Origin: Hepatocystis sp. ex Piliocolobus tephrosceles | Lineage: Eukaryota > Apicomplexa > Aconoidasida > Haemosporida > Plasmodiidae | Length of the DNA stretch: 20,685 nucleotides | Assembly (NCBI GenBank): GCA_902459845.2 | Contig: CABPSV020000265.1 | Coordinates: 1 to 20,685, forward strand | Direction: 5' to 3' | Shown here: positions 10,125 to 20,685 of the stretch, piece after piece | Numbering within the stretch: position 1 is the stretch's first letter | How the letters are laid out: each line of letters opens with the position of its first letter | Made by a program: the position numbers and the translations under genes | The notes under the pieces: generated by a model | Database searches by the model: none | What the model was told of the DNA's origin: nothing | The model's input: the letters and a program-made list of their open reading frames with translations, nothing else

Positions 10125-11690
10125 TTACAAGTACTTAATTTTTCCAAAATCAACTCTTCTAGTGGCATAAATAGTCCAGAAAAATCTTTGCCATACTGTC
10201 ATTAATACCATAGCAACAAAAGCAGCACTTACTAATTTGATGCCTGTTAATTTTCTTTCATCATGTGTAGGTTCAGCTGCCCATGTTAAAAAGTTAACAA
10301 CATCTTTAGCCATTTGTGATACATTACATGGTGTACCATCTTCATACTCTATCATATCGTCTTGAAGAGGCGGCGGCATAGATATTGATCCACCTGGAAA
10401 ATATGTATTATAATATAAACCTTGTCTTAATACTATTCCTTCTGGTGGCTCACGATAACATGTTAATAAAGAAAATAAATAATCAGGTCCATTATGTCTA
10501 GCTGTTGTTATCACTGATAAATCAGGTGGTGATGCACCATTATTTGCATATCTTGCTGCTTCTTCGTTTGGATAAGGTTTAGGAAATGAATCAGTTAATA
10601 TACCTGGTCTTGTAAACATTTCACCTTTATCATCTGGACCATCTTCTATATCATACGAGGCTGCTATATCTTTCATTCGTTGTTCTGGATATACTTCATT
10701 CACTAAACTACGAAATTGTAATTGCTCTAATGAATGACATGTAGCACATATTTGTCTATATACTTCAAAACCTCTTCTTACACTTGGTATATCATGTGAA
10801 TGGAAAACTGATTTAAACCAAAATGGATAATGTGGTGTATGTGGAGGTTCATAATCCATACACCATGCAACAGGTCTTGATTGCATACTATTATGTATTA
10901 TTGAAAAACCTAAAGCAAATAATATATAATATTTCAAATCATAATATTTATATTTTTTTCTTTCTTCATATTCTTCTTTTGTATATGGTTCTAAATGATT
11001 TTTTAATCTATCTTGGCTTGTTTTATCTGGTAAATAAAAGTCACATCCTTCTTCTAATGTCCCTCTACATATTTGTCTTTTATAATCTGTGTGACTATTT
11101 TTGTATTTATCACTTGGTTTAAATCTATCTAATATATAATAGTTCAAAATTTTTATATTATCATTTTTTATCTTCGCTTTATGTACATTGTGCTCAAACT
11201 CTTTGTTCCAGGCTTTTATTAAATAAACTCGGACCTGAGAAAGATGTCAAAAATTAATTTAATTTTTTTTTTTTTTAGTTTTTATTAATTTTTTTTTTTT
11301 TTTTTTTTTAACAGCAGCATAGGATCAGACAAATGTATAAAAAAAAAATGAACTTACAAAAATAATACGAATAAATAAATAAACAAATGTATGTCATACT
11401 GGATATGCAAAGCATCTAAATTTTTTTTTTTTTTTTTGACCATTTTAACATCTATACAAAATGGTGTATATGTATATATGTACACTTAAATCTATGACAT
11501 TTTTCATAGGTATATTTTTTTTATTTGAAGTTAAGGTAATTTAGTTATCCTGATTTTTTTTTTTTTTTTTTTTTTTTAATTTTTTCTTTTATTTGCTTTA
11601 TTTTTTGTTTCATACTTGGTAAGGAAGCTTCATCCATATTTTATCTTTATAACCAGGAAATAAATTATTTAACGCTCCCCCCCCTGCCAT
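10125..11690 (-). CDS. CYC1: Cytochrome c1, respiratory complex III (394 aa, two exons)
   Basis: This haem protein of the mitochondrial cytochrome bc1 complex passes electrons from the Rieske protein to cytochrome c. Exon 1 is 11616-11690, starting MAGGGALNN; exon 2 is 10125-11234; the junction is phase 0 (PYQ|VRV). The haem-binding CATCH motif is at residues 188-192, and the likely Met axial ligand is in GGSISMPPPL (Met 311). Other conserved segments are RPGILTDSFPKPYPNEEAARYANNGASPPDLS (from residue 234; first 20: RPGILTDSFPKPYPNEEAAR) and EYEDGTP with SQMAKDVVNFL. A C-terminal membrane anchor lies at about 357-380, before the short tail. The first 125 or so residues are a basic extension with a hydrophobic stretch at about 126-140, fitting mitochondrial import. 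Length and N-terminus agree with what I recall of the P. falciparum protein. It is divergent to GAPDH. Confidence 0.95.
11235..11615 (-). other. Cytochrome c1 intron
   Basis: A 381-bp intron, donor CAA|GTATGA and acceptor CTCAG|GTC on the minus strand. It contains several T tracts. Reading through the donor meets a stop immediately, so splicing is needed to reach the main exon. Confidence 0.9.
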
Positions 11691-12043
11691 TTTCGATGGG
11701 ACTTCTTTTTTTCTTACTTAAAATAATAATATTTGTATAGGTTTAATAAACTCACTTTAAAAATATCATTTAAAATTATACTTAATTTAAAATAGGAATA
11801 TATGTATATTTTTTGTTTTTTTATAAAAAATTTACAATATATATATATATATTATGAATATAATAATATTTATACCCAAGTTAAATATATGTATTTGCTC
11901 ATTACGAGATGGAAATTTTAATATACCAGTAACTAACGTATATATATGTATATTTATATATACATGAATGAAACATGTTTTATTATTTGCTCTTAATTAG
12001 TTTCATTTCACTAATACATTTACATTTTAATATATTATTTTAA

Positions 12044-12095
<52 letters not shown>

Positions 12096-12333
12096 TTACT
12101 TTTTCATATTCGTGTAAGTAAAAAAAAAGGAAAAAAAAAAAATCAAACCAAACAGACTTCACATAGTAAATTTCATTTAGGCCCTATATGTATACATATG
12201 AATAATAAAATTAAAAACTTCGATAAAATAATTCTAAAATGAATTTTCATATGTACAATTATAATGTTACAACTTTGTTTTTTCCTATGTAATTATCTTT
12301 ATAAACGCGTATTTAATTGAGAATAAAATGCAT

Positions 12334-12373
<40 letters not shown>

Positions 12374-12899
12374 CATTTATTTTATTTTATTTTTTTTTTT
12401 TCCTTTTTATTAATTGTTTTTTTCTTAATTGTTTTGTATTAAAATAAACTCACAATGTATTGTTTTAGTAAAATTTAAAAAATAAAACATACATTTATTT
12501 TAATAAATATAAATGTAAAAATCAAATTTCAAACTCAAAATTGTTTTATGCTACATTTTTCAAATTAGGAATTTGTCATTTTTTCTCTTTGTTTAGTACA
12601 TACACTTGTATTTATTAAGGATAATAACAATTTTTCTACTTATTTTGACTTATGCGTAAAATAAACTTATAAGCATATAAATGAATTTACAAATAAATTA
12701 AAAACAAGTACTTAATTTTATTTATATAAACACATAATATAACAAGACCTACCATACAAACAAAAAATATATATATATATATATATATAACAAGTTAACT
12801 GTTAATATCAATAAAAAAACGTCACACTTCATGTTAAACAACAGCAACAGCAAAAAAAAAAAAAAAAACTCATATGAACACACTGAAAAATATATAACA

Positions 12900-13034
12900 A
12901 TGAAAAAACATGTATATGTATTTATCTTTGTATTTTTCAATTTGATTTGTTATTCATCATTTTATTCATCTCACAAATCAGTCCCTTTTCTTAACAATCA
13001 AAAAAGTGTGCGTAACACAATGAAGAAAAACTAA
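12900..13034 (+). CDS. Doubtful small ORF with a signal-peptide-like N-terminus
   Basis: 44 codons from ATG at 12900. An MKK start is followed by a hydrophobic stretch (VYVFIFVFFNLICYSSF, residues 5-21) and then a basic, Ser/Asn-containing tail. That is the look of a secretory or apicoplast leader. It could be a complete tiny protein, the first exon of a spliced gene (a possible donor GTAACA is near its end, at about 13011), or chance. An in-frame ATG lies upstream at 12831, but it adds only a low-complexity Lys stretch. I could not find a convincing following exon. Confidence 0.25.
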   Translation: MKKHVYVFIFVFFNLICYSSFYSSHKSVPFLNNQKSVRNTMKKN

Positions 13035-13127
13035 TGCGAATAAATAGCTAAAATATTTATTCAAAGTTAGTTTAAAGTGAGTACTAACTCGCCAAAATGT
13101 ATAATTAATATGTACGCATATTGTTTT

Positions 13128-13172
<45 letters not shown>

Positions 13173-13532
13173 ATATGTTAACTATGTGTTTTTTTATTTA
13201 ACTTCAAACCTTATATATATTTTATAATTTTTTCCTTTCGTTTAACAAATGTTATAAAAAATATATAGCTGTAACACCAACAAACTTTCAGCCGTTCGCT
13301 TTATTTATTTTTTTATTTATTTATTTTTTTATTTATTTATTTTTTTTATATAAAAAGAAAAATTTCACAGCCATTATATTTTTTATGAAACATATTTCTA
13401 AGTACTTTCATCTTTTTTAATCATATATAAATGTGAGTAAAAAAAAAAAAAAAAAAAAAAAATTAACTTATGGCATGTGTGTGAAAATATATAAATTTTC
13501 GATTTGAGTTATTTTTACTAATTCAAAATATC

Positions 13533-13573
<41 letters not shown>

Positions 13574-13940
13574 CATTGTGTGTTATGCCATTGTTTATAG
13601 AATAATATGGGGTTTTTTAAAATACTATGTACGAGAGCATTAAACAAAATATATGTGTAAATGTACAAATATACATAACAAATTTATTTTTATTTTATTT
13701 TATTTTTTTTAATTTCAATATAAGCATAATAACCTGAAAAAACAAAACCATTAAAAAAAAAAAAATATTTAATAGATATAACATAAATATACATTTATGT
13801 AAAAATTATTAAAAAAACAAAATATATGTGGCAAGCACCACATATATATGTGCATGTATGCGTAATAAGTTAAAGCTACACAAAAAAAATCGGACCCCTT
13901 AGATCTTTATCATATGCTATTGAGCTTTTATAAAATTAAT

Positions 13941-13974
<34 letters not shown>

Positions 13975-14130
13975 GGTGGGGAACTTATAAAATTTGCTTC
14001 ACACTTATGAAACAAATGTTATAAAACTATGTTTAAGTGTTTTAAAAAAAAAGTATTGAACATGTTTTTTTTTGCATTTTATGAGAGTATCATAAAAAAT
14101 TACTAATACATTTTAATTCGTATATTTATT

Positions 14131-14190
14131 TATATATATTTATATATATTTATATATATTTATATATATTTATATATATTTATATATATT
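14131..14190. repeat. 10-bp tandem repeat TATATATATT, six perfect copies
   Basis: Six identical decamers in register, preceded by a partly matching copy. It lies about 740 bp upstream of the GAPDH start codon. Confidence 0.85.
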
Positions 14191-14931
14191 GTATGCTAAA
14201 TATTTAAGTGATTATATATTTAAAGCGCAATTTTCCGTAGACATATAAGTGTATAGTACATGTGTATATAAAATATCCACATATGTACAGTTATATTTTG
14301 TTTCGAACCATAAAAACGCACACACATAAAAGCAATTATATATAATAGTTAAATATTGAATATTTCGATAAGTACGAAAATGAATTAATTTTCATACATG
14401 GTGCATAATTTTTGTGGCTTTTCGATTTATGAGTACGCAAAAAGCATTGTTATTACTATTATTTTTTTTTTTTTTAGTGCATAAATGTGTACTTTTATAT
14501 ATAAAAAAAAAAAAAAAATTTTTTTTTTTTAAAAGTAGTCCAATTTAAAAAAAAAAAAATAAAATAAAAAAAAAAGCGAGTGCACTTTAAAAATTATTTT
14601 TATTTTTGAAATGTTAATTTTTGTTGAAAAAAAAAAATTAAAAAAATTATTTTTTTTTTATTTTATAAATTTATTTTTATAATTATTTTTTATTTTTTTT
14701 TAAATTTATTTTTTTTTTTATTTTTAAAAATTTTTCATTCAACTTTCAAACATCCGAAAATTAATTTTTTTTTGCCTTCATTAAAAATTTTCTCATTTTC
14801 ATAAAAAATAAAATCTCTTTACTAAATTAATATTTAAGCTTTTTTTTTTTTATAACATAAAACTTACTTTTTCTCATATTTTATCCCCAAGATTTATCCT
14901 TATTTTATTTTAAAAAAAATACAAAGCAAAA

Positions 14932-16783
<1,852 letters not shown>

Positions 16784-17094
16784 GTTACAAAATTTACAAA
16801 AAAAAAAAAAAAAAAAAAAAAAAACACACTTTTTATAGGTGCATATTAAAGTAACTTATATATATATACATGCATATTTTCTATTAAGTTGTAGTTTTTA
16901 TTATTTTACAAAATAAACAATTTAAAAAAATATATATATATATGTATATAAATATATTCTTTTTACATGATATATAGCGGTATTATCTATGTTAAATGTT
17001 TCATAATTTTTCATACAAAAAGAGTTACAATTAAATCGCACATTTTATTGTATGAAGTATGTCTTTTAGTGTTAGCACTATACACGTAATTAGC

Positions 17095-17127
<33 letters not shown>

Positions 17128-17423
17128 ATTTTTGTTTTCCTTTATTGGAGAGAAAATTTATATATATATATATATATATGAACAAACCTAATAAACTGTT
17201 ATAACCTAATTAAATAACTACAAGTATATTGTGCTAAATAATAATTACCCATATTTTGTATTAACTACAATTTTACGTGTGTTGTGTTCTGATGTTTATA
17301 AAAGAACACGTTTTTCTTTTGTCCGAAAATTATTTAAAAAATATGAAACGATGTATAGCACAGAAAAAAAATATATTAACGAAAGCGATTAAGTTTAAAT
17401 ATTTATGTATATACCTTAATACG

Positions 17424-17474
<51 letters not shown>

Positions 17475-17647
17475 TACATATTTATAATTAACAACAAAAA
17501 GTAAAAGCAATAAAGCGCAGTAGGAATAAAAAAATAAAAGTTGAAAGTGTATAAAAATGAGCACAAAAAAAAAAAAAAGAAAAACTTTGAAATTGTTTTA
17601 TCTTAAGTATGAAATTTGTAAAAGTGTACTTTTTGTTCACTTTTTTG
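16784..17647. other. Intergenic region downstream of GAPDH
   Basis: This lies between the convergent GAPDH and AAA-like genes. It has A tracts (about 16799-16824, and about 47 A at 17425-17471), a T tract at about 17096-17117 and TA runs. A short Lys-rich ORF here is driven by the poly(A) tract and is not credible. I see no gene. Confidence 0.6.
17425..17471. repeat. Poly(A) tract of about 47 nt
   Basis: One of the longest uninterrupted homopolymers in the window. The assembled length may not be exact. Confidence 0.9.
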
Positions 17648-19900
17648 TTACGAAATAAATAACATTTTATTAATTATGTTCAAAAAGGAAAATTTAAAAT
17701 ACTTAGGATGGACACTCGATGTTGCAATAAATTGAATATTATTAGAGCTATTTATATAAACATTCAAGTAATGTGTTAAAAGATGGTATATATTTTTATA
17801 AACTGTTTCATTTTCATCCTCCGAATATTTTTGATTGTTTCTTTCAAGGAATAGATCTATGTTATCAAAAATTATTACAGAGGGTTGATTTTTTAAAGCA
17901 TGAAAAAATATGTTTTTTATGTATTTACCATTTGTCGCCATTGTTTTATTTATTAATAAGTGACATTTAAATGGTATTATACATACATTTTGAAATAAAA
18001 AAAAAAGCTTTTTTTTTTCTTTATGATACATTTTGTTAATAACTTTGTTAATAGCCTTGTTAATAGCTTTGTTAACGTTTTTGTTAATAGCTTTGTTAAT
18101 GTTTTTGCTATAATTGAAATCTTCCGAAAGGCTGTTAAAGCCGTTTTTAACGTTTTCTTCATTTGGGTCTCTTTCAATGACACTTACACGTTTAGTTTTA
18201 TTATCTCCTCGTTCAGTACTATTATCCCTTCCCCCATTGTTCTCTTGCTTCTCTGTTAAAAACTCGTTTTTTGCCATTAGTTCGTTAAAAGATATATAAT
18301 TATAATGGAAATATATATCATCATAATTGGAACAAATTATGTAAATAATAAAATTCATTAATGTAGTTTTATCTTCACTATTATTACCATATATCAAAAA
18401 GGTTTGAGGTAATTTTATTTTACTAAAATAAAACTTAATATAATTACTCTTTTCCGAATTGTATATATTATATGAATTATTTTGATAATTATTTTTTAAT
18501 AAAAAACGCTTCTGGATAAGTAATTTTTTTTTCATATTTTTATGTTTTTCTTTCCATATTTTGTAATTCGTTTGTTTATGCAAAGGGTGTTTTTTATTAA
18601 GCGCATTGTGTTTGTTGTGTATAAAACCGTTGAGGCGGGTATAACTATTAGTACGATTACAACTGCTACAGCTGCTACAGTAACGCTTTGTTAATTTTAA
18701 ATGCTTTCTAAGATAAGTGTTAATATATTCGGTTAAAAAAAAAATTGTATAAGACTTTTTCAAAATATAGTTTAAAAAATTATAACTATCGCAACTATAA
18801 GAACTATTATTACTGCTGCTATTATTACTACTGCTATTATTACTACTGCTATTATTACTACTGCTATGATTATTACTAGCACCAAAAAAAAGAAACATAC
18901 TGAATTTTTTTCTTTTTTCTTTTAAAAAATATTTATACTTTTTAATATATTGGAAATGTTTTAAATTAGTTAAAAGGTTAAACAGTTTAAAATTGTAATT
19001 CTCCCAAATATTGATACCTCTAGTATCACTAATATTACTACCACTGTGACCGCCTTTCTTTTTTACATTTTGAGCTTCTGCTATCGCATGTTGCTCATTC
19101 TTTATTGCCTTAACATTACCATTTTGAAAAAAATCGTAGTAATATTTAAAAAAACACTTAAACAAATCTATATCATTTTTTTTATCGCAGCTACTTACAA
19201 AATCCAATTTATTAAAAAGTATATTATATATCGCATTTATAGATAATTTTTTGTTTTTAAATAAAAATTTAATTCTTTTATTTATATGAATATAATAAGG
19301 AATCAAAGTATAAATAAATTTAGTAATTATTATATTATAATCAAATAATTGGCTATATAAAAGAAAAGTTTTTTTTGATTTATGAAAACCAATAAGTTTA
19401 ACGCAATATTTTTGATTCAATTTTTTCAGTAAATTATTTTTAACATAACAGATGGAGTTAAATATGTACATGTGAAGCTCTTCTTTACTCCGTTTTTTAC
19501 TATCTCTATCTGAAATACTTTCATTAGAAATATTCTTTTTATAATAGATACCTATTTCATTTTCTATTGCTGCTTTTGTTGGTATAACCCAATCATCAAA
19601 GTATGGTAGAATAAAAGCGCTTTTGTATATTTTTTTTCTTTTGATATATTTTAAGAAATCTAAAAAAACACCTTTAAGGAATTGCATTACATTTTCACAA
19701 TTATATATACTTGTAATGTCTATAATACATACAAAAATACCCAAATCGTTTTGTACAAAATTTAAAATGTTATTGTACGTTTCAAAAGAATTCTGTTCAC
19801 AACATTGTATACAAATAAATGTGTTTTTTGTATTTTTTAGCAACTGAATTAACTTGCATATTGCAGTTAAATTATTCTTTTGTTTTTTCTTTTCTTCCAT
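17648..19900 (-). CDS. Degenerate AAA-type ATPase-like protein (750 aa), unknown function
   Basis: Single open frame; ATG at 19900 (MEEKKKQ) is the first true start. The C-terminal module (about 495-750) has an AAA-like order: strand plus P-loop position (TFLIYGNNSEDKTT, about 500-513), then a Walker B-like strand (PSVIIFDNIDLFL, about 673-685), then a sensor-1-like strand (IQFIATSS, about 722-729). The P-loop keeps Lys-Thr-Thr but lacks the usual glycine before the Lys. An N-terminal stretch (about 12-175) has similarly ordered hydrophobic strands (TFICIQCC, IFVCIIDI, SAFILPYFDDW, CVKLIGF) with no P-loop, possibly a decayed first module. Between them are NNSSS repeats (about 346-367), a CSSCSSC cluster (about 408-414) and an INKAINK-type repeat (about 601-623). 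The two-module plan recalls Cdc48/PEX1-type proteins, but I cannot assign it. The frame stops right after sensor 1, so a missed 3' exon is possible. Confidence 0.75.
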   Translation of the reverse strand: MEEKKKQKNNLTAICKLIQLLKNTKNTFICIQCCEQNSFETYNNILNFVQNDLGIFVCIIDITSIYNCENVMQFLKGVFLDFLKYIKRKKIYKSAFILPYFDDWVIPTKAAIENEIGIYYKKNISNESISDRDSKKRSKEELHMYIFNSICYVKNNLLKKLNQKYCVKLIGFHKSKKTFLLYSQLFDYNIIITKFIYTLIPYYIHINKRIKFLFKNKKLSINAIYNILFNKLDFVSSCDKKNDIDLFKCFFKYYYDFFQNGNVKAIKNEQHAIAEAQNVKKKGGHSGSNISDTRGINIWENYNFKLFNLLTNLKHFQYIKKYKYFLKEKRKKFSMFLFFGASNNHSSSNNSSSNNSSSNNSSSNNSSYSCDSYNFLNYILKKSYTIFFLTEYINTYLRKHLKLTKRYCSSCSSCNRTNSYTRLNGFIHNKHNALNKKHPLHKQTNYKIWKEKHKNMKKKLLIQKRFLLKNNYQNNSYNIYNSEKSNYIKFYFSKIKLPQTFLIYGNNSEDKTTLMNFIIYIICSNYDDIYFHYNYISFNELMAKNEFLTEKQENNGGRDNSTERGDNKTKRVSVIERDPNEENVKNGFNSLSEDFNYSKNINKAINKNVNKAINKAINKVINKMYHKEKKKLFFLFQNVCIIPFKCHLLINKTMATNGKYIKNIFFHALKNQPSVIIFDNIDLFLERNNQKYSEDENETVYKNIYHLLTHYLNVYINSSNNIQFIATSSVHPKYFKFSFLNIINKMLFIS
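18812..18871. repeat. 15-bp coding repeat (NNSSS) in the AAA-like gene
   Basis: Tandem 15-bp units, read on the minus strand as Asn-Asn-Ser-Ser-Ser, about four copies. A second, less regular coding repeat (Asn-Lys with hydrophobic residues) lies at about 18030-18100. Both are typical low-complexity inserts of this lineage. Confidence 0.85.
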
Positions 19901-20244
19901 ATTTAACAATTTGTAATAAATTTTATTTCATTAAAAAAGCTTTTTTTTTTTTTTTTTCAAATATATTTTAAAACAGATAAAATGTTTTTATGTAATATTG
20001 TTTAATTAGAGCGACGTAATGTCCAATGTAAAAAAAAATGAGAACAGGAAACGTTACAACATGTATGCATATATGTATATTTATACAACTATATTTACAT
20101 TCATACATGTTAATTTTTATACTGTTTCGCACAAATTGCGTGAAAAGAGAACAAAAAAATAAAAAACAGAATTATACTCCATAATCGTATTTATAAGCAT
20201 TTTTTTTTGAATAGAATACATTTAAATTTTAAGAAGTCGATATG

Positions 20245-20293
<49 letters not shown>

Positions 20294-20362
20294 TAATTTG
20301 TTTGATGGCTTTAAACAATTGGGCATAAGCAACAGTATAAAGCCGACCCTAGCCCTTGGATT

Positions 20363-20403
<41 letters not shown>

Positions 20404-20459
20404 CACCTTATCTTGATTTAATATAAAAGCAAAGCAATAATTTATATAAACAATCCACG

Positions 20460-20497
<38 letters not shown>

Positions 20498-20685
20498 CAT
20501 ACTAACACTGGTTTAAACCCCAAATTTTTTTTTATTTTTTTTAAAAGTGTTAAATAATAAAAATTATAAGCACTATTTATTAATTTAGTTTATTAAACAA
20601 CGTTTTTAACATATATATACTCTCGTATGGCTTAATATTTAACATTTGCTCTTGCACACAGCATTTAAACTATTTTTTTTTTTTT
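19901..20685. other. A+T-rich region at the right edge, no gene seen
   Basis: This is the presumed promoter side of the AAA-like gene. It contains T tracts (19940-19957 and about 20462-20493) and two long TA microsatellites (about 20249-20288 and 20370-20400). A slightly more complex stretch between them (about 20300-20360) has no open frame of note. Confidence 0.55.

Larger units (their letters stand above)
11691..14931. other. Divergent intergenic region between cytochrome c1 and GAPDH
   Basis: This 3.2-kb interval should hold both housekeeping promoters. It includes a T tract of about 45 nt (around 12049-12094), T tracts near 13940-13972, TA microsatellites, (TTTA)n at about 13300-13345 and a 10-bp tandem array (14131-14190). 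A GTGCAC palindrome, the core of a motif known for apicomplexan AP2 factors, lies at 14580-14585, about 350 bp upstream of GAPDH. Apart from a small signal-peptide-like ORF I see no confident gene. Confidence 0.55.

Noticed and set aside
10823..11122. 99-aa plus-strand ORF
   Set aside because: Antisense to the conserved cytochrome c1 coding sequence.
14131..14190. Decamer array upstream of GAPDH as an origin or centromere
   Set aside because: Too short (60 bp) and flanked by ordinary A+T-rich DNA; a simple satellite is enough explanation.
17277..17566. Small ORFs on both strands with poly-Lys or poly-Phe
   Set aside because: They exist only because of a 47-nt A tract; there is no other coding character.
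18023..18299. Plus-strand ORFs with an Asn-Ser-Phe-Val repeat
   Set aside because: Antisense shadow of the INKAINK-type repeat in the AAA-like gene.

Overview
The window looks like nuclear DNA from a haemosporidian parasite (Plasmodium or a close relative). It is extremely A+T-rich and full of long poly(dA:dT) tracts and TA microsatellites. Introns are short, with GT...AG ends and T-rich 3' ends, and coding DNA appears as islands of higher complexity. Cytochrome c1 and GAPDH lie next to each other in divergent orientation, which I recall as the arrangement on P. falciparum chromosome 14. The GAPDH protein differs at many positions from the P. falciparum sequence as I remember it and carries extra residues at both ends, so this is probably another species. 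I cannot name it.

Layout, left to right. (1) 1-4984, minus strand: most of a heavily split gene that long-ORF searching breaks into fragments. I joined 18 exons (663 codons) whose splice phases all agree. The N-terminus is a calponin-homology domain resembling SPEF1, followed by a long helical region; the gene runs off the left edge. (2) 4985-6662: divergent intergenic region with a TTTGG motif cluster and a C-rich block that could form a G-quadruplex. (3) 6663-8568, plus: a multi-pass membrane protein, best read as two exons (523 aa). (4) 8569-10124: convergent intergenic region with two neighbouring hairpins. (5) 10125-11690, minus: cytochrome c1 of respiratory complex III, two exons, 394 aa. 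(6) 11691-14931: divergent intergenic region with one doubtful small secreted ORF. (7) 14932-16783, plus: GAPDH, two exons, 352 aa; its 793-bp intron contains a 43-copy 10-bp minisatellite. (8) 16784-17647: intergenic. (9) 17648-19900, minus: a 750-aa low-complexity-rich protein with one recognisable, degenerate AAA-type ATPase core and possibly a second, more decayed one. (10) 19901-20685: A+T-rich sequence with no gene seen.

The genes do not form an operon or pathway. Cytochrome c1 (mitochondrial electron transport) and GAPDH (glycolysis) are housekeeping genes; the other three are of unknown function. The least obvious item is the multi-exon CH-domain gene at the left. All splice models come from reading the sequence by eye, without transcript data or database searches.
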